Below, one piece after another: positions 51,817-60,085 of a stretch of 64,000 nt of DNA; the first letter of the stretch is position 1, and each line of letters opens with the position of its first letter. The DNA comes from Prevotella sp. GTDB lineage: Bacteria > Bacteroidota > Bacteroidia > Bacteroidales > Bacteroidaceae. The DNA lies in NCBI GenBank assembly GCA_017475265.1, contig JAFVFY010000071.1:38036-102035 (forward strand), written 5' to 3'. A program made the position numbers and the translations under genes. Under the pieces are notes generated by a model. It did no database searches, had not been told where the DNA came from, and saw only the letters and a list, made by a program, of their open reading frames with translations.

Positions 51817-53778
51817 TTAATTCTTTTTTTTCTTCATTCCGAGGTAGCGCATGGTGTATGCCAGCTTCAGCTCCAGTGTGTGTATGCGGTGCTTATAGCC
51901 TGGCATCACCTGGTTGCTCTCATTGAGCACAGTCCAGCGTTTGTTTTCCCAATATCCATCGTTGGCCATGTTTGAGAGCATCATGGTGTAGTAGATGCCA
52001 AAAGATATACCCGCAATCTCGTATGCCGCTCCAGCACGCACCCCCCAGTTGAAACGGTGCATAGGGGAGTCGCTGAAAAAAACATGGTCTGATATAGTAC
52101 CTGTGTTGCCTGTGGTGTAGGCCTCCGTCCATGCCACACAGGATTTGTAAAGGTCGAACTCAGCCTGCGTTGAGGTGTGATGTGGTATGTCCGATGGGCC
52201 TACCTGTGTGTCAGTCCCCCTGTTGTAAAGATGCATCTTTTCTGTGTTGGTATTGCCCGTTAAGTCCATCTTTGCTGTCATTCCAAAATTGAATACAGGA
52301 CCGAGATTCAGCTGCACGTGACTTACATCATTTATTGGGAAACGATAGCTGGCTAAGATCGGCACTTCGAGCATGGTGTGAGAGTATTCCTCAGTATAGG
52401 AATTCTGTACTTCTCCCATGAGGTATTGATAGGTGTTGGAGGGAACCTTTCTTATGGTGTTCAGTCCAAAGGTGTTCTTGTATTTTATCTGTGTGAAGTT
52501 CATTCCGGCCATCAGGTAGATGTTCTTGTATAGACGCATGTCGGCAAACAGCCCGAAGCTGTATCCAACAGCAGATTTATAGGAAGCATTCTCTTGACTG
52601 TTACCCAAGGAATAGTCCACCACAGAACCCACGTAGTCTCCCCCTGCCGTAGTGCTGACGAAGGGCATATAGTAGCTGGCACTGACACCAAGAGAGATGT
52701 TGCGTCCAGGAATGGTTTTTCTGTTCCACCAGTCTTCGATGACATATTTAGGAGATTGTCTGACCATTACACCTACGGTCTGTCGGTCAGTCTTTATCTG
52801 CACGCTACCAGAACGAGCAAGTTCTTCGTAACTGTATGTAGCATATTTGTCTGCTTCTATACAAATGCTGTCATTTCCTACTTTCTCAACATTCAGCCAG
52901 TTGGGGAAATCGCCAATAAACCAATTGTCGGCATCAGTATAGACTCTCATAAAGTGCTTGCCACCTTCACTGGGCAGAGAAATGTCGTTCTGCGATAAGG
53001 AGAGACGCTCCCTGCCGGCAATCTGGTGGATTTTCACGATAACTTTCTCGTCGTTAGGCATTTTCAGTACGATACTGTTGTCTCGCTCTAAGGTTCGTTC
53101 ATTCGGAGAGACAATGATTTGGATTGTACTATCACTCTTCTCCACTTTGCACCAATCAGCCACGTTCTCAATACTCCAGTTCACATTTGATTCCACCTTG
53201 ACGGTTTCCGTCGCTCCTGATGGCGGGAAGTTCAGACTTTGAACATCCACTTCGATATATTGAGGACGTGCGGCCTGCACAACTTCTAGCTCTTTTAGGA
53301 AACTTCCGCTAATGAACTTAAGTGTAGTCGTGCGCTCGCGGGTACTATTATTTTGGTTGGGGCATGACACGATGACGTTGCCCTTGTCATCTTTCTCTAT
53401 ATTCATCCATTTCTCTTTTTTGCCCTCATAGTTCCACTTTGATGATGAAATGACTCCAATAAATTGGTCGCCTCCCTGATATGGGATTTCCACTTTCTTC
53501 TCTGTCAATTCTAATCTGGCATCACACCCTTTGCCGATAATCTTCTTGCATTTCTCAATGTTCTTGCTACACTCAATACGTAGATTACGGTCGACCTTCA
53601 TTGCCTTGTTGTAAAAGTTGATTGCCTTTTTGGCATCCTCACAACCACCATGCCTCATCTGGGCGTTTCCTTGTTTGAACAGTTCTACACCTGAATTTGG
53701 GGTCGTCTGTTGGGCCTGAACCTGCAATGACAATCCAAGTATGACGGTCATTGCCAAAAGATTTCTTTTCTGTTTCAT
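51817..53778 (-). CDS. BACON-domain outer-membrane beta-barrel protein
   Basis: 653 residues from MKQKRNLLAMTV (signal peptide ending QVQAQ). A short TPR-like head (ELFKQGNAQMRHGGCEDAKK) is followed by three BACON-type Ig domains (about 90-345, each ending like KELEVVQAARP or VGVMVRQSPK). The C-terminal half (about 360-653) is a PorT-type beta-barrel with alternating aromatic strands, ending AYTMRYLGMKKKKN. The cluster therefore reaches from cytoplasmic kinase to outer membrane. Confidence 0.85.
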   Translation of the reverse strand: MKQKRNLLAMTVILGLSLQVQAQQTTPNSGVELFKQGNAQMRHGGCEDAKKAINFYNKAMKVDRNLRIECSKNIEKCKKIIGKGCDARLELTEKKVEIPYQGGDQFIGVISSSKWNYEGKKEKWMNIEKDDKGNVIVSCPNQNNSTRERTTTLKFISGSFLKELEVVQAARPQYIEVDVQSLNFPPSGATETVKVESNVNWSIENVADWCKVEKSDSTIQIIVSPNERTLERDNSIVLKMPNDEKVIVKIHQIAGRERLSLSQNDISLPSEGGKHFMRVYTDADNWFIGDFPNWLNVEKVGNDSICIEADKYATYSYEELARSGSVQIKTDRQTVGVMVRQSPKYVIEDWWNRKTIPGRNISLGVSASYYMPFVSTTAGGDYVGSVVDYSLGNSQENASYKSAVGYSFGLFADMRLYKNIYLMAGMNFTQIKYKNTFGLNTIRKVPSNTYQYLMGEVQNSYTEEYSHTMLEVPILASYRFPINDVSHVQLNLGPVFNFGMTAKMDLTGNTNTEKMHLYNRGTDTQVGPSDIPHHTSTQAEFDLYKSCVAWTEAYTTGNTGTISDHVFFSDSPMHRFNWGVRAGAAYEIAGISFGIYYTMMLSNMANDGYWENKRWTVLNESNQVMPGYKHRIHTLELKLAYTMRYLGMKKKKN

Positions 53779-53796
53779 AGTGATATTCAATTATTG

Positions 53797-55143
53797 TTAT
53801 CTGATATTGCTGGAAATATAATTTTTCATTATTATGCATCTGTTGGCGAAAGAGTCAGCAGGAGCAGACCTTTCACTTAGGTCTGGGTCGGCATAGTATG
53901 CCTCTCTGTCTTGAAAATACTGATAGGTGCGGTCTATGAGCTTCTGAGCGTCTGCCCATTGTTTCTGTCCACTATTCCTGATGCTGTCATTTGAAACGGG
54001 AATCTTCTGCGCTTCCTCGTAAAGGTGGCATGCCTTTCCTATGTTATTCACTGTCACAAGGCTTGACTCCATGTCTTCTTTGCGGTTGGAAAGCCATTCC
54101 TCTTCTATTATTGTAATTGCTTCTTCCACTTTAGCTACATAAACGCTGTCTTCATGAGTCAATTCTGTCACAATTGGTTCTTTTTCCCTTGATATATATC
54201 CGATGATGGAAGTAGTAGCTACGACAAAAGCAAAAATCGCAGCATATCTCCACCATCTCAGCTTCGGCCCAGGCGCTTCATGTCGTAGGGTACATTCTTC
54301 AATCTGTTGTGCCGTAGGACGTTCGTATGTCTTCAATGCAAGACACATCTTCACAAGTTTCCTCAGCTCTTTGGAGTATTTCTTTTTTATGGGAGGGATG
54401 GAATTTCTATTCATATTCCACCACTTTAGTTTTTTGCACTTCTCTTTCTGGCAAGCCCCACCGGTTTCGCCAAAAGGAGTACTGCCCATCATCAGTTCGT
54501 ACAGCGTTGCCCCTAATGACCAGATGTCACTAGCACGTACTGGCACCCTCGATGGTATATATTTTTCCTTTTCATCTGGCCAACGTTCAGCGCCCATATA
54601 ATCCGGGGTACCGCTGCCATAGTTGAAGTCCTGCATCTGCTTGACTTGATTCTCTGTCATTCTGCGGGTGGGATCCTGACGAGTGCTGATATCGAAATCG
54701 GTAATCATGAACTTACCGTCATTGTCAATAAGGATATTTGCAGGTTTGATGTCTTGATGGACTATGCCCTTCCTCCTGTTATGGAGGTATGCCAGTCCAG
54801 CTGCTACGTCGTGGGCAAATTTCCATATCTCATCTTCTTCCATATCGCCTATTCTACTCGAAGCAGAACCGTTCTGACAGTAGGACATGACGAGAAAAGG
54901 CACACCATTGTGTACATCGTAGGATTTAGGAGTAAATATGTTACTATGATTGAGGTTCACAACAAGGTTGAAATTCTTGCGGAACTCATCCATGCTTTCC
55001 ACATCATCGTATATTTTCAGGGCGAAGTCAGTTCCGGCCTTCAAGTCCCTCGCAAGCCATACAGAAGAAAACCCTCCCCCGTCGAAGTGCTTCTTCAGCT
55101 GATATTTAGAACACAAGATGTCGCCTTCCTTGAATTCAGGCAT
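53797..55143 (-). CDS. Membrane-anchored Ser/Thr kinase with altered catalytic motifs
   Basis: 448 residues from MPEFKEGDIL; the codon at 55179 would give a longer, less typical N-terminus. The kinase domain (about 8-285) has GGGFSSVWLARD, FALKIY, HQDIKPANILI and TDFDIS. HQD replaces HRD and DFD replaces DFG, though the metal-binding Asp and Asn remain. GTPDYMGAERW and DIWSLGATLYELMMG are normal. A membrane helix (about 300-320, AAIFAFVVATTSIIGYIS) precedes a helical extracytoplasmic domain. First gene of the cluster. Confidence 0.9.
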   Translation of the reverse strand: MPEFKEGDILCSKYQLKKHFDGGGFSSVWLARDLKAGTDFALKIYDDVESMDEFRKNFNLVVNLNHSNIFTPKSYDVHNGVPFLVMSYCQNGSASSRIGDMEEDEIWKFAHDVAAGLAYLHNRRKGIVHQDIKPANILIDNDGKFMITDFDISTRQDPTRRMTENQVKQMQDFNYGSGTPDYMGAERWPDEKEKYIPSRVPVRASDIWSLGATLYELMMGSTPFGETGGACQKEKCKKLKWWNMNRNSIPPIKKKYSKELRKLVKMCLALKTYERPTAQQIEECTLRHEAPGPKLRWWRYAAIFAFVVATTSIIGYISREKEPIVTELTHEDSVYVAKVEEAITIIEEEWLSNRKEDMESSLVTVNNIGKACHLYEEAQKIPVSNDSIRNSGQKQWADAQKLIDRTYQYFQDREAYYADPDLSERSAPADSFANRCIIMKNYISSNIR

Positions 55144-55962
55144 TGTTCTAACAAAATGTTCTTGGTGACCCACAGCCAAGAAGGTTTTTTAGTACTTATG
55201 CTGTCTATATACAAAAGAAGCGTGAGAGTCAGTCTTGTTGCTCATCCCACCCTTCGAAGCTCTGGCATTGCTCTAATAGTCAAGAACGAGCAACGCCGAA
55301 GCCCACGCCTGTATGAATATATACATTATTATATATATCATACCCATGGACGCCATTGTTGCTTTGTTGTTTTGACTATTAGTTTTGGAACTGCCAGATT
55401 CCGAAGAGTCAAGAACAAAGCGTCAAGTAACGCCTTTTTATATATAGCAACTCTCTTACCCACCCTACCAAGGGCTTTGCAGCCCTGAAGTATTGTCCTC
55501 CATTCCTGTTCCGACCCTTGCGGGATTCCGTTTCCATGGTCAGGCGTAGGCTAATGAGTCGTCTGCAAATTTACATATTAATCTTTATTTTATAAATATG
55601 GTTTAATATTATTAAAGACTTAGGTCTAACAATTAACACAAATTAATTGTTGCGGGTCGTCAGTTTATGTAGAAATCAGGCCAATCTCACAGTAATCATT
55701 GCTTATGCCGTCTTAGTATCTTGCGGTAGCATTGTTTACCCCTAGCATGGAGATGGGTAGTACTTATCCCCTAAAGGGAACATTCCGGTTCTTCATTTTT
55801 CCTGAGTCCCCTCATGGCTTGATAGTTACTTTCTTCCACATACGGAATAAGGTAATATGTGTAATTCTTAATTTAAGTTAAACATCTGCCATTTAGCATG
55901 CTATTCGGGAAAAAAGCATTACTTTTGCTCCCAAAATCTTTAATACCAATACTAATAAGACA
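55144..55962. other. Long intergenic region upstream of the kinase cluster
   Basis: About 820 bp with no convincing gene on either strand. It holds the inverted-repeat element at 55273-55382, repeats of the type agtcaagaacaaagc (also near 55408), and low-complexity AT-rich DNA. No consensus promoter for the kinase operon was found; the best match on the minus strand (ACATTTTG, about 55150) lacks the TA. Confidence 0.6.
55273..55382. repeat. 110-bp MITE-like inverted-repeat element
   Basis: Perfect 11-bp ends (CTAATAGTCAA at 55273-55283, reverse complement at 55372-55382) plus partly paired subterminal sequence, enclosing a run of TA dinucleotides. No coding capacity. A related half-site follows near 55408. 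Confidence 0.55.
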
Positions 55963-56391
55963 ATGAAAAAGACTGTATTCATTCTGTTGGCTCTTTTGCT
56001 GACAATGTGTATGCCTATGATGGCCGACAACGACCGAGTGATAACCTTCGACCAGTTGCCCCAGACGGCTCAGACGATGCTCAAGACACACTTTGCCGAC
56101 AAAGTGCCCTTGGTGATTACCGTAGACTGGGACGACTACAAGGTGATGTACCAGAGTGGCGAGAAAGTGGAGTTCGACAAGAAGGGCAACTGGAAAGATT
56201 TAGACTGCAAGGTGTCAGCTGTGCCCACAGCACTCATCCCCGAGCAGATTAAGACCCACGTGAAGGCCACTTTCCCCGGCACCACCATCATCAAGCTTGA
56301 CCGCGACCGCCGAGGCTACGATGTGAAGCTCAATAATGGTCTTGAGCTGGAGTACAACAAACAATTCCAAGTGGTTGACATCGATGACTAA
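55963..56391 (+). CDS. Secreted PepSY-like protein
   Basis: 142 residues with a signal peptide (MKKTVFILLALLLTMCMPMMAD). The mature part is two PepSY-like (DUF2874) units: ITFDQLPQTAQTMLKTHFAD...VMYQSGEKVEFDKKGNWKDL and LIPEQIKTHVKATFPGTTII...LELEYNKQFQVVDID. Periplasmic; often paired with two-component or envelope genes. A TACTTTTG -7 box is at 55920-55927, without a good -33. The stop overlaps the next start. Confidence 0.85.
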   Translation: MKKTVFILLALLLTMCMPMMADNDRVITFDQLPQTAQTMLKTHFADKVPLVITVDWDDYKVMYQSGEKVEFDKKGNWKDLDCKVSAVPTALIPEQIKTHVKATFPGTTIIKLDRDRRGYDVKLNNGLELEYNKQFQVVDIDD

Positions 56392-56641
56392 ACAATTATC
56401 TATCATGGCTGCACATATCAGTGCAGCCATGATGCTTTTCTCATGCAGTGAGAAGCCTATCCCCGCCGACCAACTGCCAGAGGCCGCCAAGGCTTACATC
56501 GAACAGCAGTTCCCTGGGCAGAAGGTGCTCTTCGCCGAGAAAGATCCCGACCTTTTCAACACTACCTACGATGTGAAGCTCGACAATGGGCTGGAACTTA
56601 CCTTCGACAGCGATGGTATGTTGATTGATGTCGATGACTGA
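56384..56641 (+). CDS. PepSY-like lipoprotein
   Basis: 85 residues starting at the ATG overlapping the previous stop by 8 bp. Lipoprotein signal ending MMLFSC. One PepSY-like unit: PADQLPEAAKAYIEQQFPGQ, then VKLDNGLELTFDSDG. It closely resembles the second unit of the preceding protein, so the pair arose by duplication and is translationally coupled. Confidence 0.8.
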   Translation: MTKQLSIMAAHISAAMMLFSCSEKPIPADQLPEAAKAYIEQQFPGQKVLFAEKDPDLFNTTYDVKLDNGLELTFDSDGMLIDVDD

Positions 56642-56659
56642 TTTTTGGTCTATCAACGT

Positions 56660-57418
56660 CTACTTCAGCCTGTAAAACACTCCTATGGTGCCATAGACGG
56701 GGTAAAGCGTCTGCTCCACCGTCTTGAAGTCGCCGGGGAAGATACCTGTCAGTCCCCAGTTCAGGTCGGCTGACACACCAAATCGCTTGTGCACCTGCCA
56801 GTCGACGCCAATGCCGAGGCCAAACTGAACGCTGCGCATGTCATCGTTGAATTCGTAGGTTGCCCATTCTCCTTCCTTGTTGCCCATCAGTATCTTGGCG
56901 CCCGTCGGGGTGTCCTTGCGTAGGTAGCCGTCATAGGCAATGCCGCTGAACTCTTTGTTCAGGAGGAATGACACGTAGGGACCGCCCTTCAGCATCACCT
57001 TGCGGCCCAATGTTAACGTGGCCTGCACGGGCACGGTAAGCATCCATTGCTTTACTTTCTGATCTACACGACCGGAAAAGAGTCCTGCCATCTTCTGGTC
57101 GCCTTTCACCACTTCCATATAGTAAGCCTTGGTGGTGGCTGTTGTTTTCATACCTTTGTTCTCGAAGTGCAGTCCAGCCAGAATACCCCACTTCGGATTG
57201 AGCGGCAGCATGGCGTCGATTCCCACCATGAACGATGGTGTCAGGCTGTAGCTATCTATACTGCGGATAGTCTCAGGCAGCGGGATGGGTGTCGTGCCAC
57301 CGATGTTATAGCCCACCCGGGCTTTCAGTTGCAGACTGTCGAGGGTGGCGGCCTGTGTCGTGCTTCCGATGAACAATGACGTTGCTATAAATATAATGTA
57401 TGCAATAATCTTTTTCAT
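56660..57418 (-). CDS. PorT-like outer-membrane beta-barrel protein
   Basis: 252 residues; signal peptide MKKIIAYIIFIATSLFIGST. Alternating strands with aromatic ends (GILAGLHFENKGM, FGVSADLNWGLTGIFPGD) and a C-terminal GTIGVFYRL typical of small Bacteroidetes barrels. Its gene follows the PCMD lipoprotein gene by 21 bp, a recurrent pair in this phylum. Confidence 0.8.
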   Translation of the reverse strand: MKKIIAYIIFIATSLFIGSTTQAATLDSLQLKARVGYNIGGTTPIPLPETIRSIDSYSLTPSFMVGIDAMLPLNPKWGILAGLHFENKGMKTTATTKAYYMEVVKGDQKMAGLFSGRVDQKVKQWMLTVPVQATLTLGRKVMLKGGPYVSFLLNKEFSGIAYDGYLRKDTPTGAKILMGNKEGEWATYEFNDDMRSVQFGLGIGVDWQVHKRFGVSADLNWGLTGIFPGDFKTVEQTLYPVYGTIGVFYRLK

Positions 57419-57439
57419 TTTTTACCTTTTCATTTTTCT

Positions 57440-58621
57440 TTATTTCCCATACAACACTTCCACCTCGTCTATATAGAGCGTACTACCGATGGCCCCCTCA
57501 AACTGTGCCCCGTACTTGCTTGACGAGAACACGAGTGCCAGGTTGCATCCCAGGGCAGAGACGATGTCTTCGGGGACATCCCTGCCTTCGAAGAACATTT
57601 CCCAGCGCGTCCACGTGTCGGTGGCGGGCAGCGACGCCACTTGCGCCACCTTATACACCTGCGGGTTGTCCAGTATTTTGCTGAGGTCTGCCACGTCATG
57701 GCCGTCAAGGATATAGCTGTTATTCTGGTCATCTAAGTTGCGATAGTACACGGCATAGATGCTGGCCTCGTCCGTACGGTCGGGATATTCCTTCATATCC
57801 TGGTCAGTGAACTTCTCGCCAGGCTTATACTTGTACCAGCCAGTGATGCGCACTGGTTCCTTGGCATTGGGTATACCGAATTGCGTGGCTTGCAAGGGAT
57901 CCTTCAAGACTTGCTCGACGATGAATTTTCCCAAGAACAGGCTTCCTGCAGCAATGGGTTTATGCATCCATTCTCCCATTGAACCAGACGACTGGGTGTT
58001 CAGACAAACGCCTCTTTCTTCTTTGCCGCTGGGCGTAGAATACGTGGGGAATCCCTCCGGCTTAACACCGTTCATGACAAATGCGGCACCAGAATTGCCT
58101 GTCGCCCAGCAGTAAATCTTCTCGTCTTTATCTGATGACGATGTCTCCTCATAGAAGTAATGCATTTCGTTTTTGCCGCCAAGCAGAGTAGTCTCTGTAC
58201 GGGTCTCCACGTTCTCGAAGCTGAACTTCTGTACAGGGAGCGATGCTTCCTGAAAACTCACATTGTACGTGCGCTGCCATTGTCCGTCCTCCGACGTGAC
58301 GGTGTAGGTGACTTTACCCTTCGTGAAGTCATGTACCGAGCCGTTTGCTGGCTCAATAGTGGCACCGTCGGTAATCTTGAAATTCACTGGAATCTGCGTA
58401 GACAGCGAGATGAGCGAACGCACCATGAATACAATGTTCGTCTCTGCCGAGCTGATTGTCTCCTTGCGCATCTCTGTTGTCTGATAGAAATACTGTTCAT
58501 ACTCTGCGCCTTCTACCCAGGCGCTTTCAATGTCGCACTCCTTGTTCAGGGCCTCGTCCTTGATGCACGAAGTCATGCAGCAACAGCAGAGGGCGATAAT
58601 CATCAATCGATTTTTATGCAT
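57440..58621 (-). CDS. PCMD-domain lipoprotein
   Basis: 393 residues with a Cys-rich signal peptide whose likely lipobox is MTSC at about residue 19. An N-terminal Ig-like part (about 60-130, KITDGATIEPANGSVHDF) precedes a PCMD 'putative carbohydrate metabolism' domain (about 135-393) with TRTETTLLGGKNEMHYFYE and GNSGAAFVMNGVKPEGFPTY. The name reflects an old guess; the fold suggests carbohydrate binding. Exported to the cell surface. First gene of a two-gene operon. Confidence 0.85.
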   Translation of the reverse strand: MHKNRLMIIALCCCCMTSCIKDEALNKECDIESAWVEGAEYEQYFYQTTEMRKETISSAETNIVFMVRSLISLSTQIPVNFKITDGATIEPANGSVHDFTKGKVTYTVTSEDGQWQRTYNVSFQEASLPVQKFSFENVETRTETTLLGGKNEMHYFYEETSSSDKDEKIYCWATGNSGAAFVMNGVKPEGFPTYSTPSGKEERGVCLNTQSSGSMGEWMHKPIAAGSLFLGKFIVEQVLKDPLQATQFGIPNAKEPVRITGWYKYKPGEKFTDQDMKEYPDRTDEASIYAVYYRNLDDQNNSYILDGHDVADLSKILDNPQVYKVAQVASLPATDTWTRWEMFFEGRDVPEDIVSALGCNLALVFSSSKYGAQFEGAIGSTLYIDEVEVLYGK

Positions 58622-58664
58622 TGTTTATTTCGTTTGTATTATTTATGGTTGTTGCGTTTCGCTG

Positions 58665-58696
58665 CAAAGGTATATAAAAATACGGTTGCAGAGAAA
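58665..58696 (-). promoter_or_regulatory. Promoter of the PCMD lipoprotein operon
   Basis: Minus strand: TTTC (58693-58696, one mismatch), 20 nt, TACCTTTG (58665-58672), about 44 bp before the ATG. Confidence 0.6.
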
Positions 58697-58844
58697 AAAA
58701 AGACATAAAATGGTCTATTGGTTATTCATTTTTAACGTATTGTATTTTATCCAGAAACAAAGTACCGACACTCTGTAATGAATGTCGGTACTTTTCATAC
58801 CGTTCCTATTTGTATTTAATGGTTCTGTTACATGAATGTAGAGA

Positions 58845-60056
58845 CTATTCTTCTCTTGCGGCCCGTGCCCGTGCCGCCATCTCTTCGATGATGGTAGCGA
58901 TGTCGGCCACATCGACCACGCCGTCGCCGTTCACGTCGGCGTAGTTGGCAACGCCTCCGAGCGTTGCATCCCCCGCCATGACGCTGATGACGGTGGCGAT
59001 GTCGGCCACGTCGATGGTAAAGTCGCCGTTCACGTCGCCAGCCTTGTTGGCCTTGATGGTGATGGTGGGGTATGATGTCCAGGACTGCTGTGTAGTGGTT
59101 CCCTGTGTCTGGGCACGGCTGCCGGCGGTCTCTTCCTCTAAGCCCACGACGTTCAGACGTGCGGTATAGACACCAGCGGCCATATCTTCCACCACGTAGA
59201 GCGTGATGTTCATTATGTGACCTGCATTAACGGGGAACTTGCTCTCGTCGAGTGGTATGGCCGTGAAGCGCCAGGTGTTCATGTTCGATATTTCACCCAT
59301 TGACTCTTGCCAAGGCTGCACCATGAGCAGCATCGTGCCGTTGGCGTACTTGCCCACGAGCTTCGCGTCTATCTGGCCGTAGTCGTGCTCGGCCACGACG
59401 ATGCCACTAGGCAGCGTGAGGTCGAAATAGAACGATGCCACCTCATTCCTGTTGTTGAGGAAGATGGGCATGGTGATGCGTTTTGCTGGACTTCCCTCCA
59501 CGTCATCGGCGGTGACCACGGCGGGTTCAGCCTCCTCCATGTCCTTCTCCACGGTGACGTTAGCTACGGTCGAGGTCATGGCCACGGACTTGCTGTCGCG
59601 TGTGGAACAGACCACATGCTCCACACGCACGGTGTATTTCCCAGCGGATAAGGCTGAGTCGGCGGTCAGCTCGATGTCCATGAGCGGGCCCGACGTCAGG
59701 GCATCAATGCCAGTGTCCATCGAGTAGGCCAGGCAGAGGAAGCTGCCGTCGGTGGCCGGGCGGATGCTGCCGTTCCTGGTGCGGTCGCTCCGCTCCTGGA
59801 ACAGGTATTTGCCCTTTTCGTCGGTGGCAATGCTGATGCCCTCGGGCAGGTAGAGGCTGAACTGGTACATGGTGTAGTCGGTGCCCTCGGTGGTGAGGTT
59901 CACGGTCATCGTAGCCTGACCACCGGCCTTCAGCGTCACGTCGGCTACCGTAATGGTGTCTTTCGAGTCCCAGATGGTGTCACGGGGTTCTTCCGTAGCT
60001 GCGTCGGCCATCATGGGAAGAATGGCTGTGAGTAAAATAAATAATGTCTTTCTCAT
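58845..60056 (-). CDS. Secreted protein with two cohesin-like and a dockerin module
   Basis: 403 residues; signal peptide ending MMADA. Two cohesin-like beta-sandwich domains (about 35-170 and 175-320) are marked by YQFSLYLPEGISIATD and SFYFDLTLPSGIVVAE. The C-terminal dockerin type I module (about 340-390) has two calcium loops, GDVNGDFTIDVADIATVIS and ADVNGDGVVDVADIATII. Having both partner types on one chain allows self-assembly. It is 29 bp downstream of a paralogue on the same strand. Confidence 0.8.
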   Translation of the reverse strand: MRKTLFILLTAILPMMADAATEEPRDTIWDSKDTITVADVTLKAGGQATMTVNLTTEGTDYTMYQFSLYLPEGISIATDEKGKYLFQERSDRTRNGSIRPATDGSFLCLAYSMDTGIDALTSGPLMDIELTADSALSAGKYTVRVEHVVCSTRDSKSVAMTSTVANVTVEKDMEEAEPAVVTADDVEGSPAKRITMPIFLNNRNEVASFYFDLTLPSGIVVAEHDYGQIDAKLVGKYANGTMLLMVQPWQESMGEISNMNTWRFTAIPLDESKFPVNAGHIMNITLYVVEDMAAGVYTARLNVVGLEEETAGSRAQTQGTTTQQSWTSYPTITIKANKAGDVNGDFTIDVADIATVISVMAGDATLGGVANYADVNGDGVVDVADIATIIEEMAARARAAREE

Positions 60057-60085
60057 AATTGTAATGGTTTGTTGTTTGTTTTTAT

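Noticed and set aside
55500-55860. tRNA or rRNA fragment in the gap before the PepSY genes
   Set aside because: Short stem-like pieces exist, but no cloverleaf or rRNA signature could be assembled.
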